A stretch of 64,000 nucleotides of DNA from Streptomyces sp. CA-210063 (GTDB taxonomy: Bacteria > Actinomycetota > Actinomycetes > Streptomycetales > Streptomycetaceae), in contig NZ_CP102512.1 of the NCBI RefSeq assembly GCF_024612015.1, forward strand, positions 7,378,001-7,442,000. Direction: 5' to 3'. This document shows positions 57,949 through 64,000 of this stretch, in pieces. The position numbers were made by a program, and so were the translations under genes. Within the stretch, counting starts at the first letter, position 1. Every line of letters begins with the position of its first letter. Under the pieces are notes generated by a model. That model was given only the letters and a program-made list of their open reading frames with translations, was not told where the DNA came from and ran no database searches.

Positions 57949-58559
57949 CGCCGGGCCTCCTCGTCGTCGACGCCGAGCAGCCCTTCGAGCATGACGGCGA
58001 GGGCCTCCTGCTTGCGACGGGTCAGCCGATGGCCGCGCAGCGCGAGCGTGACGACCCCGTGCCGGGTGGCGAACTCGACCAGCGGCCCGTCGTCCGTGTC
58101 GCCCTCAAGTCCCGCGAGTACGGGGTGGAGTTCGCGGTTCAGGACGGTGGCGGCCGGGTCGGTGAAGAACCGGACGCCCTCCTCGATCCCGAAGAACCCG
58201 GCGAGTTCGGTCAGATCGGGCACGTTCGGCATCTTTTTGCCGAGCAGCAGTTGCCGGGCCCACTCGGGGCTGATCGCGAGCCGCGCCGCGACCTCCTTGC
58301 CGACCTCACCGGCCCGCTTCCCGCTCCGCGCGACATACGCCTCGTGCAGCGCCCGTACCCGCCCCCGCACCCGGTCGTCGACCCGGTCGGCCGACGCCTC
58401 ACCCCCGTCCAGCAGCACCCGCACCTCGTCCTCGCCGAGGGCGGTACGTTCCGCCAGCGTCCGCACGTCGAGGAGCAGACCCCGATCGGCACCGGTCTCC
58501 GCGATACGGGCGTCGAGTCGCGTCAGGGTCTCGGCAAGGCTGTCGGGCAGGGCGGGCAC
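57945..58559 (-). CDS. XRE-family regulator
   Basis: This 204-residue protein starts at ATG 58559. The DNA-binding helix-turn-helix is in GEVGKEVAARLAISPEWARQ followed by LLLGKKMPNVPDLTELAGFF, preceded by a helical segment. The N-terminal LLLDVRTLAERTALGEDEVR may be a second small domain. The stop overlaps the ImmA/IrrE ATG by ATGA, so repressor and protease are translationally coupled. Two palindromes lie just upstream of its start and are likely its own operators. Confidence 0.87.
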   Translation of the reverse strand: MPALPDSLAETLTRLDARIAETGADRGLLLDVRTLAERTALGEDEVRVLLDGGEASADRVDDRVRGRVRALHEAYVARSGKRAGEVGKEVAARLAISPEWARQLLLGKKMPNVPDLTELAGFFGIEEGVRFFTDPAATVLNRELHPVLAGLEGDTDDGPLVEFATRHGVVTLALRGHRLTRRKQEALAVMLEGLLGVDDEEARR

Positions 58560-58603
58560 GGGGCCGACCCTACGTGGCCGGAGGCGTCGGTTCTACGGGA
58601 ATC

Positions 58604-58636
58604 CAACGATCGTTGAACTTCTACGAACGATCGTTG
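58604..58636. promoter_or_regulatory. Two AACGATCGTT palindromes 21 bases apart
   Basis: CAACGATCGTTG (58604-58615) and GAACGATCGTTG (58625-58636) share a perfect 10-base palindrome with centres 21 bases apart, two helical turns. They lie 45-77 bases upstream of the XRE start and are a strong candidate for binding by the XRE protein in tandem. They also lie in the divergent region with the arabinofuranosidase gene. Confidence 0.75.
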
Positions 58637-58640
58637 CGTG

Positions 58641-58697
58641 CAGCGGCCCCCAGGGGCGCGGGGAACCGCGCGACAAGCCACATGCGGCCCGCACCCG
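58641..58697. repeat. R1 short repeat (variant)
   Basis: It begins at CAGCGGCCCCCAGGGGCGCG followed by GGGAACCGCGCGACAAGCCA and CATGCGGCCCGCACCCGCC. It matches the 47.9-kb and 62.0-kb copies in the GAACxGCGCGACxAGCCAC core. It lies between the XRE palindromes and the arabinofuranosidase gene. Confidence 0.7.
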
Positions 58698-58809
58698 CCC
58701 GACCAGCGTCTCCGGCGGACGAACAGGCGCCCGGCCCCCGGGCACACCGCCCCGTTGACTCGCCCTCACTTCGACCATAGCGTCCCGTCCGGCTCAACGA
58801 TCACCATCC

Positions 58810-58824
58810 GGAATATCGAACACT
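58810..58824 (+). promoter_or_regulatory. GGAATATCGAACACT motif upstream of the arabinofuranosidase gene
   Basis: It matches 13 of 15 bases with the segment at 52273-52287 before the IclR gene. It ends 13 bases before the ATG, so binding here would interfere with initiation or mRNA. The shared sequence suggests control by the same IclR protein. Confidence 0.45.
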
Positions 58825-58837
58825 GAAGGGCGACCCC

Positions 58838-60352
58838 ATGACCCGCACCGCCCGCTTCACCCTCGACCCCGCTTTCACGGTCGGCGAGGTCAATCCTCGA
58901 CTCTTCGGCTCGTTCGTCGAGCACCTCGGCCGCTGCGTCTACACCGGGGTCTACGAACCGGACCACCCCGCCGCCGACGAGGCGGGCCTGCGCACCGATG
59001 TGCTGGACCTGGTCCGGGAGTTGGGCGTCACCACCATCCGCTACCCCGGCGGCAACTTCGTCTCCGGCTACAAGTGGGAGGACTCCGTAGGCCCCGTCGA
59101 GGACCGCCCCCGCCGCCTCGACCTCGCCTGGCGCTCCACCGAGACCAACCGCTTCGGCCTCTCCGAGTACATCGCCTTCCTGAAGAAGGTCGGCCCCCAA
59201 GCCGAGCCCATGATGGCCCTCAACCTCGGCACGCGCGGTGTCGCCGAGGCCCTCGAACTCCAGGAGTACGCCAACCACCCCGCCGGAACGGCCCTGTCCG
59301 AGAAGCGCATCGCCGACGGCGACAAGGACCCCTTCGGCATCAACCTCTGGTGCCTCGGCAACGAGATGGACGGCCCCTGGCAGACCGGCCACAAGACGGC
59401 GACGGAGTACGGCCGTATCGCCGCCGAGACCGCCCGCGCGATGCGCCAGATCGACCCGGACGTCGAACTCGTCGCCTGCGGCTCCTCCAGCCAGTCCATG
59501 CCGACCTTCGCCGAGTGGGAGGCGACGGTCCTGGCGGAGACGTACGACCTCGTCGACTACATCTCCCTGCACGCCTACTACTGGCCCACCGACGGCGACC
59601 ACGACTCCTTCCTCGCCTCCGCCGTCGACATGGAGTCCTTCATCGAGAACGTGGTCGCCACCGCCGACCACGTGGGCGCGAAGCTCAAGTCCAAGAAGAG
59701 GATCAACCTCTCCTTCGACGAGTGGAACGTCTGGTACCTCCAGGAGTGGGAGGACTCGGCGAAGGCCGACCCGCTGAACTGGCCGGAGGCGCCACGGCTG
59801 CTGGAGGACAAGTACAGCGTCATGGACGCGGTCGTCTTCGGCTCCCTGCTGATCGCCCTGCTCCGCCACGCCGACCGCGTCACCGTCGCCTGCCTCGCCC
59901 AGCTCGTCAACGTCATCGCCCCGATCATGACCGAGCCGGGCGGACCGGCCTGGCGCCAGACGACCTTCTTCCCGTTCGCCCAGGCCTCGAAGTACGGGCG
60001 GGGACAGGTTCTCGACGTACGGGTGGACTCACCGACGTACGAGACGAAGAAGTACGGCGAGGCGGACCTGCTGCACGCGACGGCGGTCCGGGCCGAGGAC
60101 GGGTCGGTGACGGTCTTCGCGGTCAACCGGGATCGTACGGAAGCGCTGCCGCTGGAAGTCGCGCTGAACGGGCTGGAGTTGACCCAGGTCGTCGAGCACA
60201 GCGTGCTGGCCGACGCGGACCCGGACGCACGGAACACCCTGGACGATCCTGAGCGGGTCGCTCCGCGGGTGGTCGAGGGGGCCGCGCTTCGGGATGGTGT
60301 GCTGAGCGTGGTGCTTGAGCCGCTGTCGTGGAATGTGATCCGGCTCGGCTGA
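58838..60352 (+). CDS. GH51 alpha-L-arabinofuranosidase
   Basis: This 504-residue enzyme starts at ATG 58838 with GAAGGG upstream. It has the GH51 (beta/alpha)8 fold: GEVNPRLFGSFVEHLGRCVY at the N-terminus, TTIRYPGGNFVSGYKWEDSV, acid/base Glu in NLWCLGNEMDGPWQ and nucleophile Glu in NLSFDEWNVWYLQEWED. The C-terminal beta domain begins near residue 400. No signal peptide is present, so it acts on short arabino-oligosaccharides taken into the cytoplasm. Length and motif spacing are normal for the family. Confidence 0.93.
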   Translation: MTRTARFTLDPAFTVGEVNPRLFGSFVEHLGRCVYTGVYEPDHPAADEAGLRTDVLDLVRELGVTTIRYPGGNFVSGYKWEDSVGPVEDRPRRLDLAWRSTETNRFGLSEYIAFLKKVGPQAEPMMALNLGTRGVAEALELQEYANHPAGTALSEKRIADGDKDPFGINLWCLGNEMDGPWQTGHKTATEYGRIAAETARAMRQIDPDVELVACGSSSQSMPTFAEWEATVLAETYDLVDYISLHAYYWPTDGDHDSFLASAVDMESFIENVVATADHVGAKLKSKKRINLSFDEWNVWYLQEWEDSAKADPLNWPEAPRLLEDKYSVMDAVVFGSLLIALLRHADRVTVACLAQLVNVIAPIMTEPGGPAWRQTTFFPFAQASKYGRGQVLDVRVDSPTYETKKYGEADLLHATAVRAEDGSVTVFAVNRDRTEALPLEVALNGLELTQVVEHSVLADADPDARNTLDDPERVAPRVVEGAALRDGVLSVVLEPLSWNVIRLG

Positions 60353-60380
60353 GAGCTCGGGACCGGCTGTCCGCTGCCGG

Positions 60381-60461
60381 GTGCGGGTCGTTCGTGGTTG
60401 CTCGCGCCCATGCGGCGGAGCCGCATATCGATACAGCCCCGCGCCCCTGACGGGGCGCGGG
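60381..60461. repeat. R1 long repeat between the arabinofuranosidase and Rrf2 genes
   Basis: It runs GTGCGGGTCGTTCGTGGTTG, CTCGCGCCCATGCGGCGGAG, CCGCATATCGATACAGCCCC and GCGCCCCTGACGGGGCGCGG. It is almost an inverted copy of the 52.1-kb element. The hairpin ends 46 bases before the Rrf2 start. Confidence 0.8.
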
Positions 60462-60506
60462 TCCTCTGGGACGTCGGAGTGGTCGAAGTGGTCGACAATG
60501 TTGGCC

Positions 60507-60965
60507 ATGAGGATCTCTGCGCGGGCGGATTACGCGGTACGAGCGGTGCTGGAAGTGGCCGTACGGCAGGACAGCGGGCCGGTGAAGGCGGAGGTCATCG
60601 CGACCGTGCAGGAGATCCCGCACAAGTTCCTTGAGGGGATTCTCGGGGACCTGAGGCGGGCCGGCCTCGTCACCAGTCGGCGGGGTGGCAGCGGCGGGTA
60701 CCAACTGGCACGTGAACCGGCCGCCATCACCGTCGCCGATGTCATCCGGGCCGTGGACGGTCCCATCGTGTCGGTGCGCGGCGAACGTCCCACCGGCCTG
60801 ACCTACACCGGGTCCGCCGAACCGTTGCTGCCGTTGTGGATCGCGCTGCGGGCCAACGTGCGCCGCATCCTGGAGGGCGTCACCGTGGCGGACATCGCCG
60901 CGGGCACCCTCCCCGAGCCGGTGAAGGAGCTGGCGGCGGAGCCGGCGGCCTGGGAGAACCCGTAG
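60507..60965 (+). CDS. Rrf2-family regulator without iron-sulfur cysteines
   Basis: This 152-residue regulator starts at ATG 60507. The winged helix reads MRISARADYAVRAVLEVAV and the wing SRRGGSGGYQLAREP. The C-terminal part (TVADVIRAVDGPIVSVRG) normally carries a Cys triad for an iron-sulfur cluster, but no Cys occurs anywhere. It is therefore like CymR-type Rrf2 proteins that sense cysteine-biosynthesis status by other means. It precedes a TSUP sulfite-exporter-type gene, fitting a sulfur regulator. Its likely site is the palindrome at 61048-61068. Confidence 0.87.
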   Translation: MRISARADYAVRAVLEVAVRQDSGPVKAEVIATVQEIPHKFLEGILGDLRRAGLVTSRRGGSGGYQLAREPAAITVADVIRAVDGPIVSVRGERPTGLTYTGSAEPLLPLWIALRANVRRILEGVTVADIAAGTLPEPVKELAAEPAAWENP

Positions 60966-61047
60966 GCGCGGCGGGCAGCTGCACAGGATCGTTACCTCGT
61001 CCTAAGTCTTTCCTCAGTTCCACCCCGTACCGTGGCCGCTCGGTCAA

Positions 61048-61068
61048 TTCCTACTTAACCGGTGGGAA
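61048..61068. promoter_or_regulatory. Imperfect palindrome TTCCTAC-N7-GTGGGAA upstream of the TSUP gene
   Basis: The arms match at six of seven positions. It lies about 80 bases upstream of the TSUP start and downstream of the Rrf2 gene. CymR-type Rrf2 proteins bind similar AT-rich TTCC...GGAA palindromes upstream of sulfur genes, so it is a candidate operator. Confidence 0.55.
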
Positions 61069-61094
61069 AGACCGGGAAGTGTAGCCACGAAAGT

Positions 61095-61133
61095 CGCGAC
61101 GGAACGACGCGACGGAACGACGCGACGGAAGAC
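61095..61133 (+). repeat. 13-base tandem repeat in the leader of the TSUP gene
   Basis: The unit CGCGACGGAACGA is present twice exactly and a third time with the last bases changed. It continues in a decayed form (GACGGGACGGAAGAAG) right up to the ATG at 61148, so the number of units sets the leader length and also supplies purine-rich ribosome-site-like stretches. Confidence 0.8.
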
Positions 61134-61147
61134 GGGACGGAAGAAGA

Positions 61148-62107
61148 ATGCGGACGCTGGTAGTGCTCGCGCTGGCGGGCCTGGGGGCCCAACTCGTGGA
61201 CGGCAGCCTGGGCATGGCCTACGGCGTGACCTCGACGACGCTGCTGCTCGCGATGGGCACCAACCCGGCCGCCGCCTCGGCCACGGTGCACCTGGCGGAG
61301 ATCGGCACGACCCTGATGTCGGGCGCCTCGCACTGGCGGTTCGGGAACGTGGACTGGAAGGTCGTCGCCAGGATCGGCGTACCGGGCGCGGTGGGCGCGT
61401 TCCTCGGCGCCACGGTCCTGTCGTCGCTGTCCACCGAGGTCGCCGGACCCGTGATGTCGCTGATCCTGCTGGGCCTCGGCCTCTACGTCCTGTCCCGCTT
61501 CACCCTGCGCGGCCTGCCCAAGGACCGCCTCGGCCAGCCGCTGCGGAGGCGGTTCCTGTCGCCGCTGGGCCTGGTCGCCGGCTTCCTCGACGCGACCGGC
61601 GGGGGCGGCTGGGGCCCGGTGGGCACCCCCGCTCTCCTCGCCAGCGGCCGTATGGAGCCTCGTAAGGTCATCGGGTCGATCGACACGAGCGAGTTCCTCG
61701 TCGCGGTCTCCGCGAGCCTGGGCTTCCTCCTCTCCCTCGGCTCCCAGGGCCTCGACTGGGCCTGGGTCGCCGCTTTCCTCCTCGGCGGCCTGATCGCCGC
61801 GCCCATCGCCGCCTGGCTGGTCCGCCTGGTCCCGCCGAGGGTGCTGGGCTCGGCGGTGGGCGGCGTCATCGTCGCGACGAACGTCCGCACGCTGCTCAAG
61901 AGCGACTGGATCGCGGCGTCGAGTTCCGTGAGCACGGTCGTTTACGTCGCGGTGTACGCGCTGTGGGCGGCGGCCCTGACGTACTCGATCCGAGAGCACC
62001 TGAAGGAAAAGGCCGCCACCCCCGCGCCCGTAAGGGACGCGGGGAACGGCGCGACCAGCCACGACGAGCCCGCACTCGCCGAACCGGCCGCCACACACAA
62101 CGGCTGA
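61148..62107 (+). CDS. TauE/SafE (TSUP) family membrane exporter
   Basis: This 319-residue protein starts at ATG 61148 with GGAAGAAG upstream. It has about eight hydrophobic segments. TSUP signatures are GAQLVDGSLGMAYGVTSTTL and the second repeat VAGFLDATGGGGWGPVGTPA. The family exports sulfite or related sulfonates. The Rrf2 gene upstream, in the same direction, supports a sulfur role. The last about 25 residues (from PAPVRDAGNGATSHDEPAL) come from a dispersed repeat read in frame, so the natural C-terminus was probably near HLKEKAAT. Confidence 0.88.
   Translation: MRTLVVLALAGLGAQLVDGSLGMAYGVTSTTLLLAMGTNPAAASATVHLAEIGTTLMSGASHWRFGNVDWKVVARIGVPGAVGAFLGATVLSSLSTEVAGPVMSLILLGLGLYVLSRFTLRGLPKDRLGQPLRRRFLSPLGLVAGFLDATGGGGWGPVGTPALLASGRMEPRKVIGSIDTSEFLVAVSASLGFLLSLGSQGLDWAWVAAFLLGGLIAAPIAAWLVRLVPPRVLGSAVGGVIVATNVRTLLKSDWIAASSSVSTVVYVAVYALWAAALTYSIREHLKEKAATPAPVRDAGNGATSHDEPALAEPAATHNG
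62021..62086. repeat. R1 short repeat at the 3' end of the TSUP gene
   Basis: The plus strand reads CGCGCCCGTAAGGGACGCGG, a near-perfect stem, then GGAACGGCGCGACCAGCCAC and GACGAGCCCGCACTCGCC. It extends the reading frame to the stop at 62107. Confidence 0.8.
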
Positions 62108-62215
62108 TGCTCCGCCCCGACGGGTGACCATGGACCAACGGAACGGATACAGGGCCAACGGGACTCGTACACGGGACTCGTACACGGGACTCGTACAGGG
62201 TCGGCGAGCGTGCGG

Positions 62216-63481
62216 TCAGAACCAGTGCAGGCAGTGCGGGGGACGGTCGGCGCGGAAGAGGGCGTCGGCGAGGGTGGCCGCGCCCGGGTGGTGGGCCCGG
62301 ATGTGTCCGGCACGCACGAGCGTGCTCGGGGCGGTGCCGCCGAGGTAGATCGAGCCCAGGTCGCGTATGTCCAGGGACAGGTCGGGCTCCCGGTCTGTCG
62401 GGACGCAGTCGGCCTTGCCGTCCTGGACGGCCAGCAGGTAGCGGCCGTGTTCGCCGAGGAACGGGTCGTCGACGTCGAGGACGAGTTCGCCGTCCGTGAA
62501 CCAGCCACGTGCGGTCAGCGCCTGCGGGACGTCAAGGAGCCGTACGTAGAGCCAGTCCATCTCGTCGCTCACCTGGCCGGCGCGGAAGTCCGCGAGCTGC
62601 CAGCGCAGCGGGTGCTCGGGCGGGACGTGCTTGAACACGACCTGAGTGACCAGGTCGTGTCCGAGTACGAACCGGGCCAGGGCCGTGAAGACGGCGTCGT
62701 CGGTGGCGATGGTCTCGTCGACCGTCAAGGTGCTGGGGTCATCGATCGAGTAGCTGGCGTACCCGTCCGGGACGCCGTCGGCGTCCCGGTGGACGGCGAT
62801 GTAGCGCGGTGCCGGCGAGATCGGGGGCTGCCCCGCGCGCAGGGCCCACCAGCGGTGCGGCCGGGACAGCGCGCCGGGCTGGGCGCGGCGATACCGGTCG
62901 TACACCGCTTCCAGGATCTCGCCGCACTCGGCACGCCGCAGCACCTCGACCGAGCCGTTGTCCGAGCCGTTGTCCGAGTCGTTGTCCGAGCCGGCCGCTG
63001 GGGCGCCCGCGACGCCCGCCGCGGTGCGGGCCCGGGGAACGGCGAGGGCGGCCCGGTGGCGCGGCACCGTCAGCTGCTGCGTGTAGGTCGCGGGTCCGTA
63101 GCCGAACCTGCCGTAGATCGGGGCCTCGGAGGCCAGCAGCACGGAGAGGAATTCTCCCCGGGCCCGCAACTCGGTGAGCTGGTGCCGCATCATCGTGCTG
63201 AGCACGCCTCGGCGCCGGTGGGAGGGCAGGACGCCGACGGCGGTCACCCCGGAGGCCGGGACGAGGGTCTCACCGGGCAGGGTGAGTTCGAAAGGGTGCG
63301 CGGCGGCGGTGCCGACGGGCCGCCCGTCCGCCGTCAGGGCGAGCAGGCACCGGTCCATTTCGAGCGCCGACCACCAGAGCCCGCCGCCCTCGACCGGGGT
63401 CTCCGGGAAGCGCCCGAACGCGGCATGGACTGTGTCGACGAAAACGTCGAGATCCTTGTCGGTCGCGGAACGGATCTCCAT
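62216..63481 (-). CDS. Eis-type GNAT acetyltransferase
   Basis: This 421-residue protein starts at ATG 63481 with GAGGAGG upstream. The N-terminal GNAT domain has the acetyl-CoA loop GVLPSHRRRGVLSTMMRHQL, and the second half matches the Eis C-terminal sterol-carrier-like domain (ADCVPTDREPDLSLDIRDLG). The protein ends HCLHWF, with the carboxyl-terminal Phe typical of Eis, whose free carboxylate takes part in catalysis. Eis enzymes acetylate aminoglycosides or Lys side chains at several positions. A run of Ser-Asp-Asn repeats (SDNDSDNGSDNGS) occupies a central loop; the repeat lies at about 62951-62992. Confidence 0.9.
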   Translation of the reverse strand: MEIRSATDKDLDVFVDTVHAAFGRFPETPVEGGGLWWSALEMDRCLLALTADGRPVGTAAAHPFELTLPGETLVPASGVTAVGVLPSHRRRGVLSTMMRHQLTELRARGEFLSVLLASEAPIYGRFGYGPATYTQQLTVPRHRAALAVPRARTAAGVAGAPAAGSDNDSDNGSDNGSVEVLRRAECGEILEAVYDRYRRAQPGALSRPHRWWALRAGQPPISPAPRYIAVHRDADGVPDGYASYSIDDPSTLTVDETIATDDAVFTALARFVLGHDLVTQVVFKHVPPEHPLRWQLADFRAGQVSDEMDWLYVRLLDVPQALTARGWFTDGELVLDVDDPFLGEHGRYLLAVQDGKADCVPTDREPDLSLDIRDLGSIYLGGTAPSTLVRAGHIRAHHPGAATLADALFRADRPPHCLHWF

Positions 63482-63922
63482 CGCAGCCGCTGCCTCCTCG
63501 AGATACCGGCACCACGACTCGTGGCGTCCCGCCACAGTGCAGCGTCGACCCGTGACCCGGTCAAACGAATTACGACTCAGCCCGGTCCCGGACCGGCGCC
63601 GGGGCTGAGTGCGGTGGTCGGCTCGGCGGCGGTCCTGAGCGAGGCGTCAGGCTGTGACGGGCAGTGAGCGTCCGCCCCGGCGGATGCCCTTCCCACTGCG
63701 GCTGCGGCTGCGGCTGCTGCTGCGGATGGGGATGCGGCTGCGGGCGCGCTCGCGGCGTTGGGCGGCCAGCACGTCGGGGCGTCGGGCGTTGGCGTTGCGC
63801 CAACGCTCCTTCACCCGCTGGTCGATCCGCAAGCTCGCCGACCCTGTCCAGCACTAGGGCGCGTACTTGGTTGTGATCAATAGGCGGTGCTCGGGCCGGA
63901 TAAGGTGCCCCCGAAGTCAGGC
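63482..63922. other. Intergenic region with GC-rich repeats
   Basis: About 440 bases contain runs such as GGCTGCGGCTGCGGCTGC. A minus-strand frame from TTG 63832 to 63647 (61 Arg/Ser-rich residues) could be read but lacks any ribosome site. I see no supported gene. The promoter of the next gene should be near 63860-63920. Confidence 0.5.
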
Positions 63923-63937
63923 ATGAGGGGGATCGCG

Positions 63938-64000
63938 TTGGAGCGACGGAAGGTGATCGGGATCGGGATCGGGGCGGGGCTGGCGGCCCTACCCGCCTGG
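63938..64000 (+). CDS. Start of a further gene, cut by the window end
   Basis: A frame from TTG 63938 (or ATG 63923) runs off the edge. TTG is favoured because GAGGGGG at 63925-63931 sits six bases before it. The visible residues read LERRKVIGIGIGAGLAALPAW, which looks like a signal peptide or a membrane segment with an RRK start, perhaps a Tat signal. Nothing more can be said. Confidence 0.5.
   Translation, partial: MERRKVIGIGIGAGLAALPAW

Noticed and set aside
63647..63832. Minus-strand small Arg/Ser-rich gene
   Set aside because: Only a TTG start directly after a stop, no ribosome site and very low complexity.
1..64000. tRNA, rRNA or integrase/attachment site
   Set aside because: No tRNA cloverleaf, ribosomal RNA or recombinase motif was recognised by eye; a tRNAscan or Infernal run would settle it.

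Overview
The window is chromosomal DNA from a high-GC actinomycete, almost certainly a Streptomyces. The signs are very GC-rich third codon positions, frequent GTG starts, many ATGA-type stop/start overlaps, and typical Streptomyces families (MreB/Mbl-like protein, MatB, DUF3068, DUF3152, MEDS-STAS, MAB_1171c, SAV_2336-type proteins). I see no rRNA, tRNA, CRISPR array, phage module or transposase. All identifications come from reading the sequence; no database search was run.

Left part (1-4.4 kb): an ordinary metabolic stretch with a cyclase-family protein, a GNAT acetyltransferase, a Tat-exported FAD dehydrogenase and an alpha/beta hydrolase. From 4.4 to 23.4 kb lies an accessory block of conflict or signalling systems. 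The first is an FxSxx-COOH RiPP locus: FxsA precursor ending F-N-S-A-L, FxsBH radical SAM enzyme, an AAC(3)-type acetyltransferase, TIR-like FxsC, and the ParA/TIR/NB-ARC/TPR giant FxsT. The second is a convergent SLATT-SLOG pair. After a divergent MreB/Mbl-like gene comes a four-gene operon: Trypco1, trypsin-VMAP-C, MoxR ATPase, and an SAV_2336-type protein with a vWA-like region, a pseudokinase and a wHTH/BTAD.

23.4-29 kb is a malonate uptake and activation locus: a fused carboxyltransferase, matB and matC, with a divergent GntR regulator and paired palindromic operators. 29-38.4 kb holds regulators and envelope proteins: M48 protease, MerR-PP2C fusion, DUF3152 zincin, ATP-grasp protein, STAND/LuxR regulator, MEDS-STAS protein and an unknown.

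38.4-50.8 kb is a tightly coupled eight-gene cell-surface glycan operon: GT4 glycosyltransferase, methyltransferase, AftD-like giant membrane glycosyltransferase, condensation-fold protein, methyltransferase, EamA transporter, Trm112-like and FkbM methyltransferase. Next to it are DUF3068, a DUF2613-like peptide and a PucR regulator. 52-64 kb carries IclR plus SMP-30 lactonase, an XRE / ImmA-IrrE / MAB_1171c / FAD monooxygenase cassette, a GH51 arabinofuranosidase, Rrf2 plus a TSUP exporter, an Eis-type acetyltransferase and the start of one further gene.

The most unusual structural signal is a set of dispersed palindromic repeats that sit inside reading frames without breaking them. One family inserts closely similar peptides into MatC and into the unrelated condensation-domain protein. 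Another lies in the linker of the carboxyltransferase, in the N-terminus of a methyltransferase and in the C-terminus of the TSUP exporter.
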